Shown here: positions 1-8,830 of the stretch, piece after piece
Layout: every line of letters begins with the position of its first letter
Numbering within the stretch: the stretch's first letter is position 1
Assembly (NCBI GenBank): GCA_023405135.1
Contig: JAEXYZ010000037.1
Coordinates: 59,314-123,313, forward strand
DNA length: 64,000 nt
Origin: Bacillota bacterium
Lineage (GTDB): Bacteria > Bacillota > Bacilli > Bacillales_A > Planococcaceae
Direction of reading: 5' to 3'
Program-made: the position numbers and the translations under genes
Notes under the pieces: generated by a model
What the model saw: the letters and a program-made list of their open reading frames with translations, nothing else
Databases searched by the model: none
What the model was told of the DNA's origin: nothing

Positions 1-467
1 AAGAACTACAAACTGCAAGCCGTGAATACAAAGGTTGTTTAAAATTCATTTCATGGATGAAAGAGCATTATAATGAAAACATTGTCTTAACAAATGTAAA
101 TTGCCTTCCAGTTGAAAGCGCTCAAAAATTAAAGCAAATGAGAAAAGAACAACACAGACTTTATAAAAGAGGATTGGAAATTTTTGAAGAAGTTGTTAAT
201 GAATTTGAACCTGAAATTCTTGTATTACAAGGTTCCTCTTCCTATAAATCGTTTATTGACAATTTTGGAGACAAACTAGTAGATTTTATAGGAAAAGATA
301 CAAGTGATACAGTACAACAATTAGAACAAAAAGGTGTTATTGCTAAATTACCGCTAAAGAACGGGAAGAACGTAAATATTCTTGTATGCAGAAGTATGGG
401 TTATTTCGGTAAAGAAGGTAGCACGTTCGGAGACTTTAAGGCAACTCTAGAGCGAATATTACAATGA
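1..467 (+). CDS. C-terminal part of an unrecognised protein (cut by window edge)
   Basis: The reading frame is open from base 3 without a start codon or ribosome site, and an in-frame ATG at 57 has none either, so this is the end of a longer gene beginning left of the window. About 154 residues are visible. The end mixes alpha/beta-like stretches (EILVLQGSSSYKSF; NVNILVCRSMGYFG). I do not recognise the family. A distant resemblance to uracil-DNA-glycosylase-like folds crossed my mind but no catalytic motif is visible. It is followed by a gap and the promoter of the next operon. Confidence 0.6.
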   Translation, partial: ELQTASREYKGCLKFISWMKEHYNENIVLTNVNCLPVESAQKLKQMRKEQHRLYKRGLEIFEEVVNEFEPEILVLQGSSSYKSFIDNFGDKLVDFIGKDTSDTVQQLEQKGVIAKLPLKNGKNVNILVCRSMGYFGKEGSTFGDFKATLERILQ

Positions 468-581
468 TTCTCTTTCGAAATAATAATGAAAATGCTTCAG
501 AAACGAACGTTTTTATAAAAAAGTATATGAATTTCAACTAATTTCCGAATAATTAGAATCATTTTATTATTTAATAAGTTA

Positions 582-610
582 TTGCAATCGACAAAATCCG
601 TGTTTATAAT
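582..610 (+). promoter_or_regulatory. Sigma-A promoter of xpt-pbuX
   Basis: TTGCAA (582-587), a 17-bp spacer and a perfect TATAAT (605-610) lie upstream of the purine riboswitch, so transcription would start near 617 and include the whole aptamer. Confidence 0.75.
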
Positions 611-673
611 GGGGACATTCTTAACAAAATATTTTAAATTAATCAGCTGGCATTTTACACCGGCTGGTAAATA

Positions 674-748
674 TCACTCATATAATAGCGGGAATATGGC
701 TCGCAAGTTTCTACCGACTTACCGTAAATAAGTCGACTATGAGAGAGA
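674..748 (+). promoter_or_regulatory. Purine (guanine) riboswitch aptamer
   Basis: The segment has the purine-riboswitch landmarks in order: CACTCATA closing stem, TATAAT junction, P2 with GGGAATATGGCTCGC, TTTCTACC, P3 loop CCGTAAATA and GACTATGAG. The specificity base in GACTATG is C (737), the guanine-type base; adenine aptamers have U. It precedes xpt, a known target of guanine riboswitches. Ligand binding should favour the downstream terminator. Confidence 0.93.
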
Positions 749-814
749 CAATGTTTAGTTACGAATGTCCGATTTTAGATGGGGTATTCGTTTTCTATTA
801 ACTTTCGAATGTAC

Positions 815-869
815 ACTCGAAGGACTTGTTCTACTCATAGAAGTGGAATAAGTTTTTCGAGTTTTTTTA
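815..869 (+). terminator. Riboswitch-controlled terminator before xpt
   Basis: ACTCGA (815-820) pairs with TCGAGT (857-862), extended inward by GACTTGTTC with GAATAAGTT, and followed by a run of T. It lies between the purine aptamer and xpt and is the likely expression platform. Confidence 0.8.
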
Positions 870-905
870 TTGTGAAGCATTTATTGAAAGGAAGGACATC
901 AAACT

Positions 906-1478
906 ATGAAATTGTTAAAAGATAAAATTATACAAGAAGGAAAAGTATTATCAGATACGGTTTTAAAAGTAGATACTTTTTTAAACCACCAAATTGATCC
1001 GCTATTGATGAAGGAAATAGGAGAAGAGTTTGCAAATCGCTTTTCAGATGAGGTTATTACAAAAGTATTAACTATTGAATCATCTGGTATTGCTCCATCT
1101 ATAATGTTAGGTTTAGTCATTGGTGCACCAGTAGTTTTTGCTCGTAAACGTAAATCATTAACATTAGCAAATAATCTTTATTCTTCAACTGTGCATTCAT
1201 TTACGAAGGAGGAAACTAACGAGATTTCAGTTTCTCGTGATTTCTTAACAGCAGACGACAATGTCTTAATTATCGATGACTTTTTAGCAAATGGTGAAGC
1301 AGTGAAAGGTTTATTAGATATTGCAAATCAAGCAGGTGCAAAAGTAGTCGGTGTAGGAATTGTTATTGAAAAAGGATTCCAACAAGGTGGACAGCTGCTT
1401 CGCGAGCAAGGTATTCGAGTTGAGTCACTAGCTAGAATTAAATCCTTATCAAATGGACAAGTTGAGTTTTTTGATTAA
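906..1478 (+). CDS. xpt: Xanthine phosphoribosyltransferase
   Basis: 190 residues, the usual length for Xpt. It converts xanthine and PRPP to XMP in purine salvage in the cytoplasm. The PRPP-binding signature is seen as NVLIIDDFLANGEA near residues 119-132, and the N-terminal half matches the type I phosphoribosyltransferase of Bacillus (MKLLKDKI start, IDPLLM). An AAAGGAAGG ribosome site precedes the ATG. It is the first gene of a two-gene operon with the permease pbuX, 40 bases downstream. The guanine riboswitch and terminator upstream imply repression when guanine or hypoxanthine is plentiful. Confidence 0.95.
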   Translation: MKLLKDKIIQEGKVLSDTVLKVDTFLNHQIDPLLMKEIGEEFANRFSDEVITKVLTIESSGIAPSIMLGLVIGAPVVFARKRKSLTLANNLYSSTVHSFTKEETNEISVSRDFLTADDNVLIIDDFLANGEAVKGLLDIANQAGAKVVGVGIVIEKGFQQGGQLLREQGIRVESLARIKSLSNGQVEFFD

Positions 1479-1518
1479 TTAACTAGATTGATAGCCTAAA
1501 AAAATTGGAGGATTTTTT

Positions 1519-2820
1519 GTGAAAAACGCAAAATTATTTACACTCGGTATTCAACATTTACTTGCAATGTATGCAGGAGCTATTTTAGTACCTATTATTA
1601 TCGGTAATTCCTTAGGCTTTAGTACAGAACAATTAACCTATTTAGTAGCAATCGATATTTTAATGTGTGGTATTGCAACATTATTACAAGTTATGAGAGG
1701 GAAAGTTTTCGGAATTGGATTACCAGTTGTATTAGGCTGTACTTTTACTGCAGTATTTCCTATTATTGCAATTGGAACTGATAAGGGTATTGGAGCAATT
1801 TATGGGGCGATTATTGCTTCAGGAATTATTGTCGTATTAATTTCAGGTTTCTTTGGCAAGTTAGTTAAGTTTTTCCCACCAATTGTAACAGGTTCTGTTG
1901 TAACAATCATCGGAATTTCTTTAATACCTGTAGCTGTAAATAATATGGGTGGAGGACAAGATGCTCCGGATTTTGGTTCAGCATTTAATATTTCTCTAGC
2001 ACTGACTACATTAGTGCTAATTTTAATAATTTATCGTTTTACTACTGGATTTGTTCGTTCAATTTCTATTTTGTTAGGTCTAGTGTTTGGAACAGTGGTT
2101 GCTGCTTTCCTTGGAAAAGTTGATTTTTCTCCTGTAGCTAAAGCAGATTGGTTACATATGGTTCAACCATTCTACTTTGGTACGCCAACATTTGATTTTA
2201 GCGCAATTATTACAATGACGTTAGTAGCGATGGTTTCTTTAGTTGAATCATCAGGTGTTTATTTTGCATTGAGCGATATTACAAAAACTCCTGTAAACTC
2301 AAAGGACTTATCTCGTGGATACCGTTCAGAAGGTTTAGCTTCGATTATTGGTGGTATTTTTAACGCATTCCCATATACTACATTTTCTCAAAATGTAGGG
2401 TTAATTAAGATGACTGGGGTAAAGGAACGTAAAGTGATTTTCATCACTGGTATTATGCTAGTGTTACTAGGTTTCTTGCCTAAAGTTGCAGCGTTAACAA
2501 CAATCATTCCAACAGCAGTACTTGGGGGAGCTATGCTAGCAATGTTTGGTATGGTTGTAACACAAGGAATTACGATGTTAGCTCCTGAAATTATGCGTAC
2601 GCCAGAAAATGCAATGATAGCTGCAATTGCTGTTGGTTTAGGCGGTGGCGTTGTAATGGTACCAGATATTTTTGCAGTGTTACCACCTGGACTTTCAGTT
2701 TTAACATCAAATGGGATTGTATGTGGTTCGTTAACAGCAATTTTATTAAACATTGTATTTAATATGATTGGACCGAAAAAAGAAGATCCAATGCATACAC
2801 AAACTATTCAGGCTGAATAA
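1519..2820 (+). CDS. pbuX: Xanthine permease (NCS2 family)
   Basis: 433 residues with about 12-14 hydrophobic segments. It belongs to the nucleobase:cation symporter-2 family and imports xanthine across the cell membrane, supplying Xpt. Visible family features are the N-terminal GIQHLLAMYAGAILVPIIIG and the later conserved stretch VESSGVYFALSDITKTPV near residue 240. The start is GTG with a GGAGG site about 8 bases upstream. It lies in the same riboswitch-controlled transcript as xpt and ends at a strong hairpin. Confidence 0.94.
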   Translation: MKNAKLFTLGIQHLLAMYAGAILVPIIIGNSLGFSTEQLTYLVAIDILMCGIATLLQVMRGKVFGIGLPVVLGCTFTAVFPIIAIGTDKGIGAIYGAIIASGIIVVLISGFFGKLVKFFPPIVTGSVVTIIGISLIPVAVNNMGGGQDAPDFGSAFNISLALTTLVLILIIYRFTTGFVRSISILLGLVFGTVVAAFLGKVDFSPVAKADWLHMVQPFYFGTPTFDFSAIITMTLVAMVSLVESSGVYFALSDITKTPVNSKDLSRGYRSEGLASIIGGIFNAFPYTTFSQNVGLIKMTGVKERKVIFITGIMLVLLGFLPKVAALTTIIPTAVLGGAMLAMFGMVVTQGITMLAPEIMRTPENAMIAAIAVGLGGGVVMVPDIFAVLPPGLSVLTSNGIVCGSLTAILLNIVFNMIGPKKEDPMHTQTIQAE

Positions 2821-2846
2821 TTTTTGGCATTTCTTTAAAAAAACAC

Positions 2847-2886
2847 AAAAAAGTGGAGAAAAACAGATTATTTCTCCGCTTTTTTC
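2847..2886. terminator. Bidirectional terminator between pbuX and fructokinase
   Basis: AAAAGTGGAGAAA pairs with TTTCTCCGCTTTT around a short loop; runs of T follow on both strands. It serves the convergent ends of pbuX (+) and the kinase gene (-). Confidence 0.88.
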
Positions 2887-2904
2887 ATTTGAATCTTATA
2901 CTTG

Positions 2905-3855
2905 TTAACGAGCTAAAACTTCCTCTAAAGTAGGAATTGCTTCGATTGCGCCCATTTTTTCACAAACGAGTGCACCCACTTTATTGCTAAATTCAATAAT
3001 AGTCTTCCATTCAGCGAACGATACAGACATTGGATTTTCAAGTTTGCTTAATTGATATAAAGTCGCCCCAACAAAAGCGTCACCTGCTCCAGTTGTGTCA
3101 ATTGCTTTAATCGGGATGCTAGCAACAGTGCTTGAATGGCCATCATGAGATAGCAATGTTCCATTTTTTCCTAGAGTAACTGCAATATACTTTGTTCCTT
3201 TTTGATGTAGCATAGAAACGCCCTTTAGAATGTCAGTTTCCTTCGTTAATAAAAATAATTCTTCGTCACTTACCTTTAAAAAATCACAATGCGGGATAAA
3301 GTTGAATACAAGTTGTATATATTCTTCCACTCGACCTTTCCATAAATCATTTCGGAAATTTGGATCAAAGGAAATAAAACATTGTTTATTTTTTGCATAA
3401 GTAAATAGTTCTTTATATGTTTTATTATAAGGTGGAGATAATAGGGCAGTTGCAGATCCAAAATGTACGATCTTCATTGAATCCACAATATTTAAAGGAA
3501 CCTCGTCCAATGTTAAATTGGCATCTGCTCCACGATTAAAAACAAAATCCCTTTGACCATCCTCACCTAACGATACGAATGCTAATGTTGTTGGTGTCAG
3601 AGGATCTTTTATTAATAAATTTGTGTTCACACCAACAGTTTTCAAAGTTTCCTCTAGAAAATCCCCAAAAGGATCTGCTCCGACTTTACCTAAAAAGACA
3701 GCTTCTCCACCTAGCTTAGAAATTACTGCACAAACATTTGCAGGGGCTCCACCAGCTTTTTTTGTAAAAGTTTGGCTATTTTTAAGGCTAACGTTTGCAT
3801 CATTACTAAAAAAATCGATTAAACATTCTCCCACACATAAAATGGATTGATTCAT
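2905..3855 (-). CDS. PfkB-family sugar kinase, probable fructokinase
   Basis: 316 residues from the ATG at 3855, chosen because AAAGGACCT lies 5-6 bases before it; an in-frame ATG 30 bases further out has no such site. PfkB-family kinases phosphorylate sugars using ATP. Both family signatures are present: the glycine-rich AGGAPANVCAVISKLGG near residues 35-51, and the C-terminal DTTGAGDAFVGA with the catalytic Asp near residue 255. The sequence is close to ScrK/YdjE-type fructokinases. It stands alone, next to an AraC regulator read in the same direction, with no sugar transporter beside it, so the exact sugar is inferred. Confidence 0.85.
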   Translation of the reverse strand: MNQSILCVGECLIDFFSNDANVSLKNSQTFTKKAGGAPANVCAVISKLGGEAVFLGKVGADPFGDFLEETLKTVGVNTNLLIKDPLTPTTLAFVSLGEDGQRDFVFNRGADANLTLDEVPLNIVDSMKIVHFGSATALLSPPYNKTYKELFTYAKNKQCFISFDPNFRNDLWKGRVEEYIQLVFNFIPHCDFLKVSDEELFLLTKETDILKGVSMLHQKGTKYIAVTLGKNGTLLSHDGHSSTVASIPIKAIDTTGAGDAFVGATLYQLSKLENPMSVSFAEWKTIIEFSNKVGALVCEKMGAIEAIPTLEEVLAR

Positions 3856-3954
3856 ATTAAAGGTCCTTTCAAAAATATTTGCCAAATCAATTTTAAGCTA
3901 TTAAAAATCCGTTAACAAAAGATTTAATTATGGAGGGACATTATATTACTATTT

Positions 3955-4836
3955 TTATTCTTCAAATGATAAGTTGGTCGGTTCATCTAACAATTCTTGA
4001 GTAATATCGATATTAGTGGTTGGTATCGTTTTATCAACTTCATCAAACTTTAGTTCATCGATCCATACTTGCCCGTTTCCAGATAAAAGAACGCCAAATG
4101 AAATAGATGCACTACTTTCAGGAATATCTAAAATAATTGCATAATGATTCCATTCTGTATTTCCAACAATAGGGCGATTACTCATATTATCAAACTGTAG
4201 AACATCACCAAGGGAATTATCAATTCTTAACCAAAATCCACAAAAACCATCGACGTCTTTTGATTTAATAAAACCAGAAAGTCTGATTCTTTTTCCGAGA
4301 TATTTATCTGCTTTAAATTGTTGCATCATTGTCGAAAATTCTTCCTGAGATTTCACAGCAATTGCTTTCAAATACCCAGATGCTTTCCCCTTATGGACTA
4401 TTTCCCTATCAATTCCCATCTCGTAGTTGAATGGATGACTGCCACTTAAAGACCAACCTTTTAATATTTCTTTATTTTTCATTCCTTTTTCCTCCAATGA
4501 ATAAGTTAATTTTCCCATCATTTTACGATATTGTCCTGGGGGTAAATTGTAATATTTTTTAAATGCTCTAGTAAAAGCCTCTTGTGATTCAAACTGATAA
4601 TAAAAGGCGATATCGATAATCTTTTCATTCGTATAGATTAGTAAGTTAGCTGAATTAGCTATACGTCGATATCTAACATATTCAGATACCGATACGCCAA
4701 CTTCATTTAAAAATACCCGATGAAAATGATACTTCGAGAACCCTGCTAATTGAGCAACAGTTTCTAATGAAATGATTTCATGTAAATGGATCTCAATATG
4801 TTCAATTACTTTTTGAATGACAGAGTTGTATTTCAT
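3955..4836 (-). CDS. AraC-family regulator with C-terminal jelly-roll-like domain
   Basis: 293 residues. The DNA-binding part is at the N-terminus, residues 1-105, with two helix-turn-helix units (ETVAQLAGFSKYHFHRVF and IIDIAFYYQFESQEAFTRAF) and the family ending PPGQYR. The remaining 180 residues are rich in beta strands (KRIRLSGFIKSKDVDGFCGF, VWIDELKFDEV) and look like a carbohydrate-binding-module-type sandwich rather than the usual AraC cupin or the GyrI-like fold. That reading of the C-terminus is inference. The order is the reverse of classical AraC. A sugar signal is plausible given the downstream sugar kinase about 100 bases away. Confidence 0.8.
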   Translation of the reverse strand: MKYNSVIQKVIEHIEIHLHEIISLETVAQLAGFSKYHFHRVFLNEVGVSVSEYVRYRRIANSANLLIYTNEKIIDIAFYYQFESQEAFTRAFKKYYNLPPGQYRKMMGKLTYSLEEKGMKNKEILKGWSLSGSHPFNYEMGIDREIVHKGKASGYLKAIAVKSQEEFSTMMQQFKADKYLGKRIRLSGFIKSKDVDGFCGFWLRIDNSLGDVLQFDNMSNRPIVGNTEWNHYAIILDIPESSASISFGVLLSGNGQVWIDELKFDEVDKTIPTTNIDITQELLDEPTNLSFEE

Positions 4837-4980
4837 TTCTTTTACCTCCTTGAGAAAAAGATAACAGAAGGAGCATTAGATTTTTTGATATTAATTGCTA
4901 TTTTCCATAAATGTCAGGAAGAAAATTAGGGTTGAGGATTTTTTAATAGAGAAGTGCGTTTAGTATTGTAATCTAACTTC

Positions 4981-5024
4981 TAATAAAAAAGGCTAAACTA
5001 GTACGATATTAGACTAGTTTAGCC
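4981..5024 (-). terminator. Terminator of the lut operon
   Basis: GGCTAAACTAGT (4991-5002) and ACTAGTTTAGCC (5013-5024) form a perfect 12-bp stem, followed on the minus strand by six T. It lies 40 bases beyond the lutC stop. Confidence 0.88.
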
Positions 5025-5063
5025 ATAAATCTTTATAAATGATAACTATGTTTCTTTTATAGT

Positions 5064-5753
5064 TTAGTAATCTTCAACAATCACATAAGTCATTCGCACA
5101 GGTCCGTGAACACCCACGACTAAATTCATCTCGATATCTGCTGAGTTACTCGGACCTGTAATAAAGTTAATACATGAGGCTACTGGTCCATCGTTATTTC
5201 TTAAAAACTGTGCTGCCTGGGTAAAGCGTTGTACAATCGAGCTTTTTGGCACAATGGCAATGGAGTTCGTTGGTAAATAGGAAATAACCCGGCCTTTCCC
5301 TGCACTAGCTTGTAACACGATTGTACCTGACTCAGCGAGAGTAATATCACTTATGACAATACCGATATTCGACTGTTCTGCCATTTTTTTATTTTCCTCT
5401 AGTAACTCTGGTTGCCATTTAAAACTTTCGGGTAGTGATTGGAGGAAAGAATTTATTTGTAAATCATTAAACCGATTATCATCGGTATAAACAATTGGTC
5501 CATTATTATATTGGTCAATTATAGTTTTTAATATTTCAGCTAAAGATTTCCTGTCACAAAGCTGAACGGTAGTATGAATGTTTTGACATTGCTCTATTAA
5601 TATCTCAACTAATTCATCTTTTGACTTATCTTTTAAAACTTCATACTGAGGTTGATGGTTCCAATTAATTTCAGGTTTTTTTGTAAGGGGTGCAGAGCGA
5701 CCCAATCTTTCTGAAATAACTTGTAAAAAAGAATCTCTATTTTGAATTGTCAT
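5064..5753 (-). CDS. lutC: Lactate utilization protein C
   Basis: 229 residues, the third gene of lutABC. LutABC oxidises L-lactate to pyruvate as an iron-sulfur complex in the cytoplasm, allowing growth on lactate. LutC is a LUD-domain protein; the family stretch VISDITLAESGTIVLQAS is near residues 130-147 and the end VVGVHGPVRMTYVIVEDY is typical. Its ATG overlaps the lutB stop in an ATGA, indicating translational coupling. The operon ends at the hairpin just downstream. Confidence 0.93.
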   Translation of the reverse strand: MTIQNRDSFLQVISERLGRSAPLTKKPEINWNHQPQYEVLKDKSKDELVEILIEQCQNIHTTVQLCDRKSLAEILKTIIDQYNNGPIVYTDDNRFNDLQINSFLQSLPESFKWQPELLEENKKMAEQSNIGIVISDITLAESGTIVLQASAGKGRVISYLPTNSIAIVPKSSIVQRFTQAAQFLRNNDGPVASCINFITGPSNSADIEMNLVVGVHGPVRMTYVIVEDY

Positions 5754-7180
5754 GATTGCTTGCCTCCTTTATTCCGTTTATCAAACCAGTCACGGAATCG
5801 CTCTTTTTCTGGAGAAGGGAAGTCCCGTATTTCAGTCCAATTTTTCAATGGACCAGGCCCTTTTTTAATCTTCTCTTCATTAACAAAAGGCTTCATGACA
5901 GTAGAGGCTACTTTTGTACCTAATTTATAAATCGAACTTGATCCAGTACCAAAGCCGAATGCTTGCATTAAGGCTGTTTCGCTAAGTGGTGCACGGCCCT
6001 CTTTCTCGACAATCACTTCTCGATGTTTATGAAGCAATTCATGAAGTGGGATTTTCACCGGACACACTTCTGTACAAGCACCGCATAAAGTTGAAGCATA
6101 TGGCAGCTCTTTATAATCATCATATCCTCCGAGAAGAGGGGAGAGAACTGCTCCAATCGGTCCAGAATAAATAGAACCGTATGCATGACCCCCAATATGA
6201 CGATAAACTGGACAAGCATTTACACAAGCTGCACAACGGATACACTGTAAAATGGACTGGAATTCTCCACCTAAAATAGAAGAACGGCCATTATCAACAA
6301 TGACTAAATGAAAATCCTCTGGTCCATCCACTTCAAGAGGTTGTCTTGGTCCTGTTAAGACCGTAATGTAGCTAGATAACTTTTGACCGACAGCACTTCT
6401 TGTTAACATACTAACAAGTACTTCCATCTCTTCAAAGGTTGGTACTAAACGTTCCATGCCCATTACGGTAATTTGAGTTTTCGGTAATGCTGTTACTAAA
6501 TCTGCATTACCTTCATTTGTAACTAAGCAAATCGAACCTGTCTCTGCAACAGCAAAATTGCAACCAGTAATGCCAATGTCAGCAGACAAAAATTCTTCTC
6601 TTAATACTTTGCGTGCATGTAAAGCTAATTCTTCAGGTTTTGAGGAATTTGTATAAGCGAGCTTTTCCTTGAATACATCTCGAATTTGTTCCTTATTTTT
6701 GTGAAGGGCAGGAGCTACAATATGTGATGGTGGGTCATGATCGTCAACCTGCAAAATATATTCACCTAAATCTGTCTCAACAACGGAACAACCGATATTT
6801 TCTAAATGGTAATTTAAATTAATTTCTTCCGTAACCATGGATTTAGATTTCACGATTTTCTTTGCTTCTTTTTGTTTTGCTATAGAAACGATATAGTTAG
6901 AAGCTTCTTCAGCAGTTTGAGCAAAAAATACATGTCCGCCACGTTTTGCTACATTTTCACTTAACTCATATAAGTAGTAATCAAGGTTTTGTAAAACATG
7001 CTGTCGAATCTCTTCTCCGTGATTTCGCCATTCTTCCCAATTCCCTAATTCTTGAGCTGCGAGGCTTCGTCTTGACTGCAATCTCTCTTGTGCAGAAGCT
7101 ACAGCGTTTCTCATAAAATCATTTTGTAAATTTGTTTCTAATCTATCAGTAAATTTATCATTCGATATTTTCATTGCCAT
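5750..7180 (-). CDS. lutB: Lactate utilization iron-sulfur protein B
   Basis: 476 residues from the ATG at 7180, chosen because AGGGGTG sits about 9 bases before it and the protein then starts MAMKI as in Bacillus LutB; a GTG nine bases upstream is too close to that site. LutB is the large iron-sulfur subunit of the lactate oxidation complex. Two ferredoxin-type cysteine groups are visible: CIRCAACVNACP near residue 313 and CGACTEVCPVKI near residue 366. The middle is a LUD domain (ITGCNFAVAETGSICLVTNE). The gap to lutA is 23 bases and lutC overlaps its end. Confidence 0.94.
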   Translation of the reverse strand: MAMKISNDKFTDRLETNLQNDFMRNAVASAQERLQSRRSLAAQELGNWEEWRNHGEEIRQHVLQNLDYYLYELSENVAKRGGHVFFAQTAEEASNYIVSIAKQKEAKKIVKSKSMVTEEINLNYHLENIGCSVVETDLGEYILQVDDHDPPSHIVAPALHKNKEQIRDVFKEKLAYTNSSKPEELALHARKVLREEFLSADIGITGCNFAVAETGSICLVTNEGNADLVTALPKTQITVMGMERLVPTFEEMEVLVSMLTRSAVGQKLSSYITVLTGPRQPLEVDGPEDFHLVIVDNGRSSILGGEFQSILQCIRCAACVNACPVYRHIGGHAYGSIYSGPIGAVLSPLLGGYDDYKELPYASTLCGACTEVCPVKIPLHELLHKHREVIVEKEGRAPLSETALMQAFGFGTGSSSIYKLGTKVASTVMKPFVNEEKIKKGPGPLKNWTEIRDFPSPEKERFRDWFDKRNKGGKQS

Positions 7181-7203
7181 AGAATACACCCCTAAAAGAT
7201 TGA

Positions 7204-7920
7204 TTAATGACTATTCAAAACTTCTGCAATGTGCAACGTTTGTATGTTTAAATTTTTCCGATCAATTCGCCCACCAATGTTCATTAAGCAGCCAGCATCG
7301 GAACCAATTAAATAATGTACATCTGTTTTTTGCACCGATGATACTTTTTCATCAACCATTTTTTCAGAGATTTTTCCCATTTTGACGGAAAATGTCCCAC
7401 CGAAGCCACAGCAATTTTCTTTTAGAGGTAATTCGATTAATTCAAGTCCTTTAACATGTTGTAGCAGTTTTAATGGTGCACTTTTAACTTGAAGCAGTCT
7501 TGTCATATGACAGGAAGGATGGTATGTTGCTCTTCCATTCAGTTTTGCTCCTACATCTTCTATTTTCAGAACATCTACAATAAATTGAGTTAATTCAAAT
7601 GTTTTACTAGCAATCTCTTTAGCACGCTCTTGCCATTCAGAGTCACCTTGGAAAATATGCTCATAATCTTTAATCATATTGGCGCAAGATCCAGAAGGGC
7701 AGACAATGTATTCAGCTTTTTCAAAGGCACGAATTGTATTTTTCATGGCTTCCTTTGATACTTTTACATACCCGCTATTATAAGCAGGCTGACCACAGCA
7801 AGTTTGTTCTTTAGGAAATTCTACTTCACAGTTTAAACGCTCTAATAATTCGACAGTACTTTTGCCGACATTACTTTGAAACATATCGACTAAGCAAGTT
7901 GCAAATAATGAAACTTTCAT
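7204..7920 (-). CDS. lutA: Lactate utilization protein A (CCG-domain)
   Basis: 238 residues, the same length as Bacillus LutA. It carries two cysteine-rich CCG motifs, TCCGQPAYNSGY near residue 40 and NCCGFGGTFSVKMG near residue 170, of the kind that binds non-cubane iron-sulfur clusters in heterodisulfide-reductase-like proteins. It is the first gene of lutABC. An AGGGGGAA ribosome site lies six bases before the ATG. A promoter is visible in the gap separating it from lutR. Confidence 0.94.
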   Translation of the reverse strand: MKVSLFATCLVDMFQSNVGKSTVELLERLNCEVEFPKEQTCCGQPAYNSGYVKVSKEAMKNTIRAFEKAEYIVCPSGSCANMIKDYEHIFQGDSEWQERAKEIASKTFELTQFIVDVLKIEDVGAKLNGRATYHPSCHMTRLLQVKSAPLKLLQHVKGLELIELPLKENCCGFGGTFSVKMGKISEKMVDEKVSSVQKTDVHYLIGSDAGCLMNIGGRIDRKNLNIQTLHIAEVLNSH

Positions 7921-7941
7921 AATATTCCCCCTATTAAGAAT

Positions 7942-7985
7942 ACTTTACAAGTAATGTTATTTATAGTCAACTGCTCATCTGACGA
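7942..7985 (-). promoter_or_regulatory. Probable lutA promoter with candidate LutR operator
   Basis: On the minus strand TTGACT (7970-7965), a 17-base spacer and TAAAGT (7947-7942) form a good sigma-A promoter 22 bases before lutA. Just upstream of the -35 is the near-palindrome TCGTCAGATGA (7985-7975, one mismatch), roughly of the form bound by FadR-type GntR regulators. Assigning it to LutR is inference. Confidence 0.6.
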
Positions 7986-8032
7986 CTTAAGAATTAAAGT
8001 TTTAAATAGGATTTTTTTGTTCGTTTATATAA

Positions 8033-8749
8033 TTAGTTGTTATCTAAATGGTTGAACAAAAGACTTTCAACATGTAATAAATGCTTTTTCATTGCATTAC
8101 CAGCATGTTGTGAATCCTGATTTTCAAGTGCTTTAAAAATATCAATATGCTCTTGATGAAGCTGAAGTAAAGCTGCTCTTTCTGTATAGGAAAGCAGTTC
8201 GCGAGTTTGTATAATTTGCTGATCAATCGTACTAGACACATTTTGTAACATTGTAACTAGTAGGGGATTGTTCGCTGCTTCTGATATTGTATGATGAAAT
8301 AAAATGTCAGCTTCACCACTCGTTTCAGCGTCAAAAACAGACTTCTCCATCACCTGTAATGTATTACGTAATATTTCAAGGTGATTTTCTGTCCGGTACT
8401 TAGCGGCATTTTCAATTAAACCAAGCTCAAGAATTTTCCGTACTTCAAAAATGTTTTTTATTTGCTCTTTATTAAATATAAGTGTGCTAGGTATGTGTAG
8501 TTGAATATCTTCAGCATCAAATTTACGTACGAATGTACCTTCTCCATGCCGAATTTCAACTATTCCTTTAGCTTGTAACGATGTCAGTGCTTCTCGGATA
8601 GCTGAACGACCAACTTCAAAATGCTTTGCAAGCTGTTCTACAGAATCGAGCTTTTCTCCTGGGAGAATTTCTTTGTTTGCAATTTGTTGCTCAATAGTGT
8701 CAGCAACTTGCTCATATAATTTTTTAGGTTTTATTTTTTTATATTGCAT
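8033..8749 (-). CDS. lutR: GntR-family (FadR-type) regulator of lactate use
   Basis: 238 residues. The winged helix N-terminus (KLYEQVADTIEQQIANKEILPGEKL, then LAKHFEVGRSAIREALTSL) is followed by a helical FadR-type ligand domain from about residue 90 with HHTISEAANNPLL. In Bacillus, LutR represses lutABC and responds to lactate; here it lies directly upstream of lutA in the same direction, so that role is likely. About 110 bases separate it from lutA and hold a promoter, so it may be transcribed separately. Confidence 0.85.
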   Translation of the reverse strand: MQYKKIKPKKLYEQVADTIEQQIANKEILPGEKLDSVEQLAKHFEVGRSAIREALTSLQAKGIVEIRHGEGTFVRKFDAEDIQLHIPSTLIFNKEQIKNIFEVRKILELGLIENAAKYRTENHLEILRNTLQVMEKSVFDAETSGEADILFHHTISEAANNPLLVTMLQNVSSTIDQQIIQTRELLSYTERAALLQLHQEHIDIFKALENQDSQHAGNAMKKHLLHVESLLFNHLDNN

Positions 8750-8830
8750 ATGTTAAATACCTTTCCACAAAATTCCTTCATTTTTATATCAATTATATTT
8801 TATTCAAACTAATGTTGCTATAGAATAAAA

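Noticed and set aside
1..467. Uracil-DNA glycosylase-like fragment
   Set aside because: Only a vague resemblance; no catalytic motif is visible in the part within the window.
2388..2753. Long open frame antisense to pbuX
   Set aside because: It mirrors the codon pattern of pbuX, has no ribosome site and no family features.
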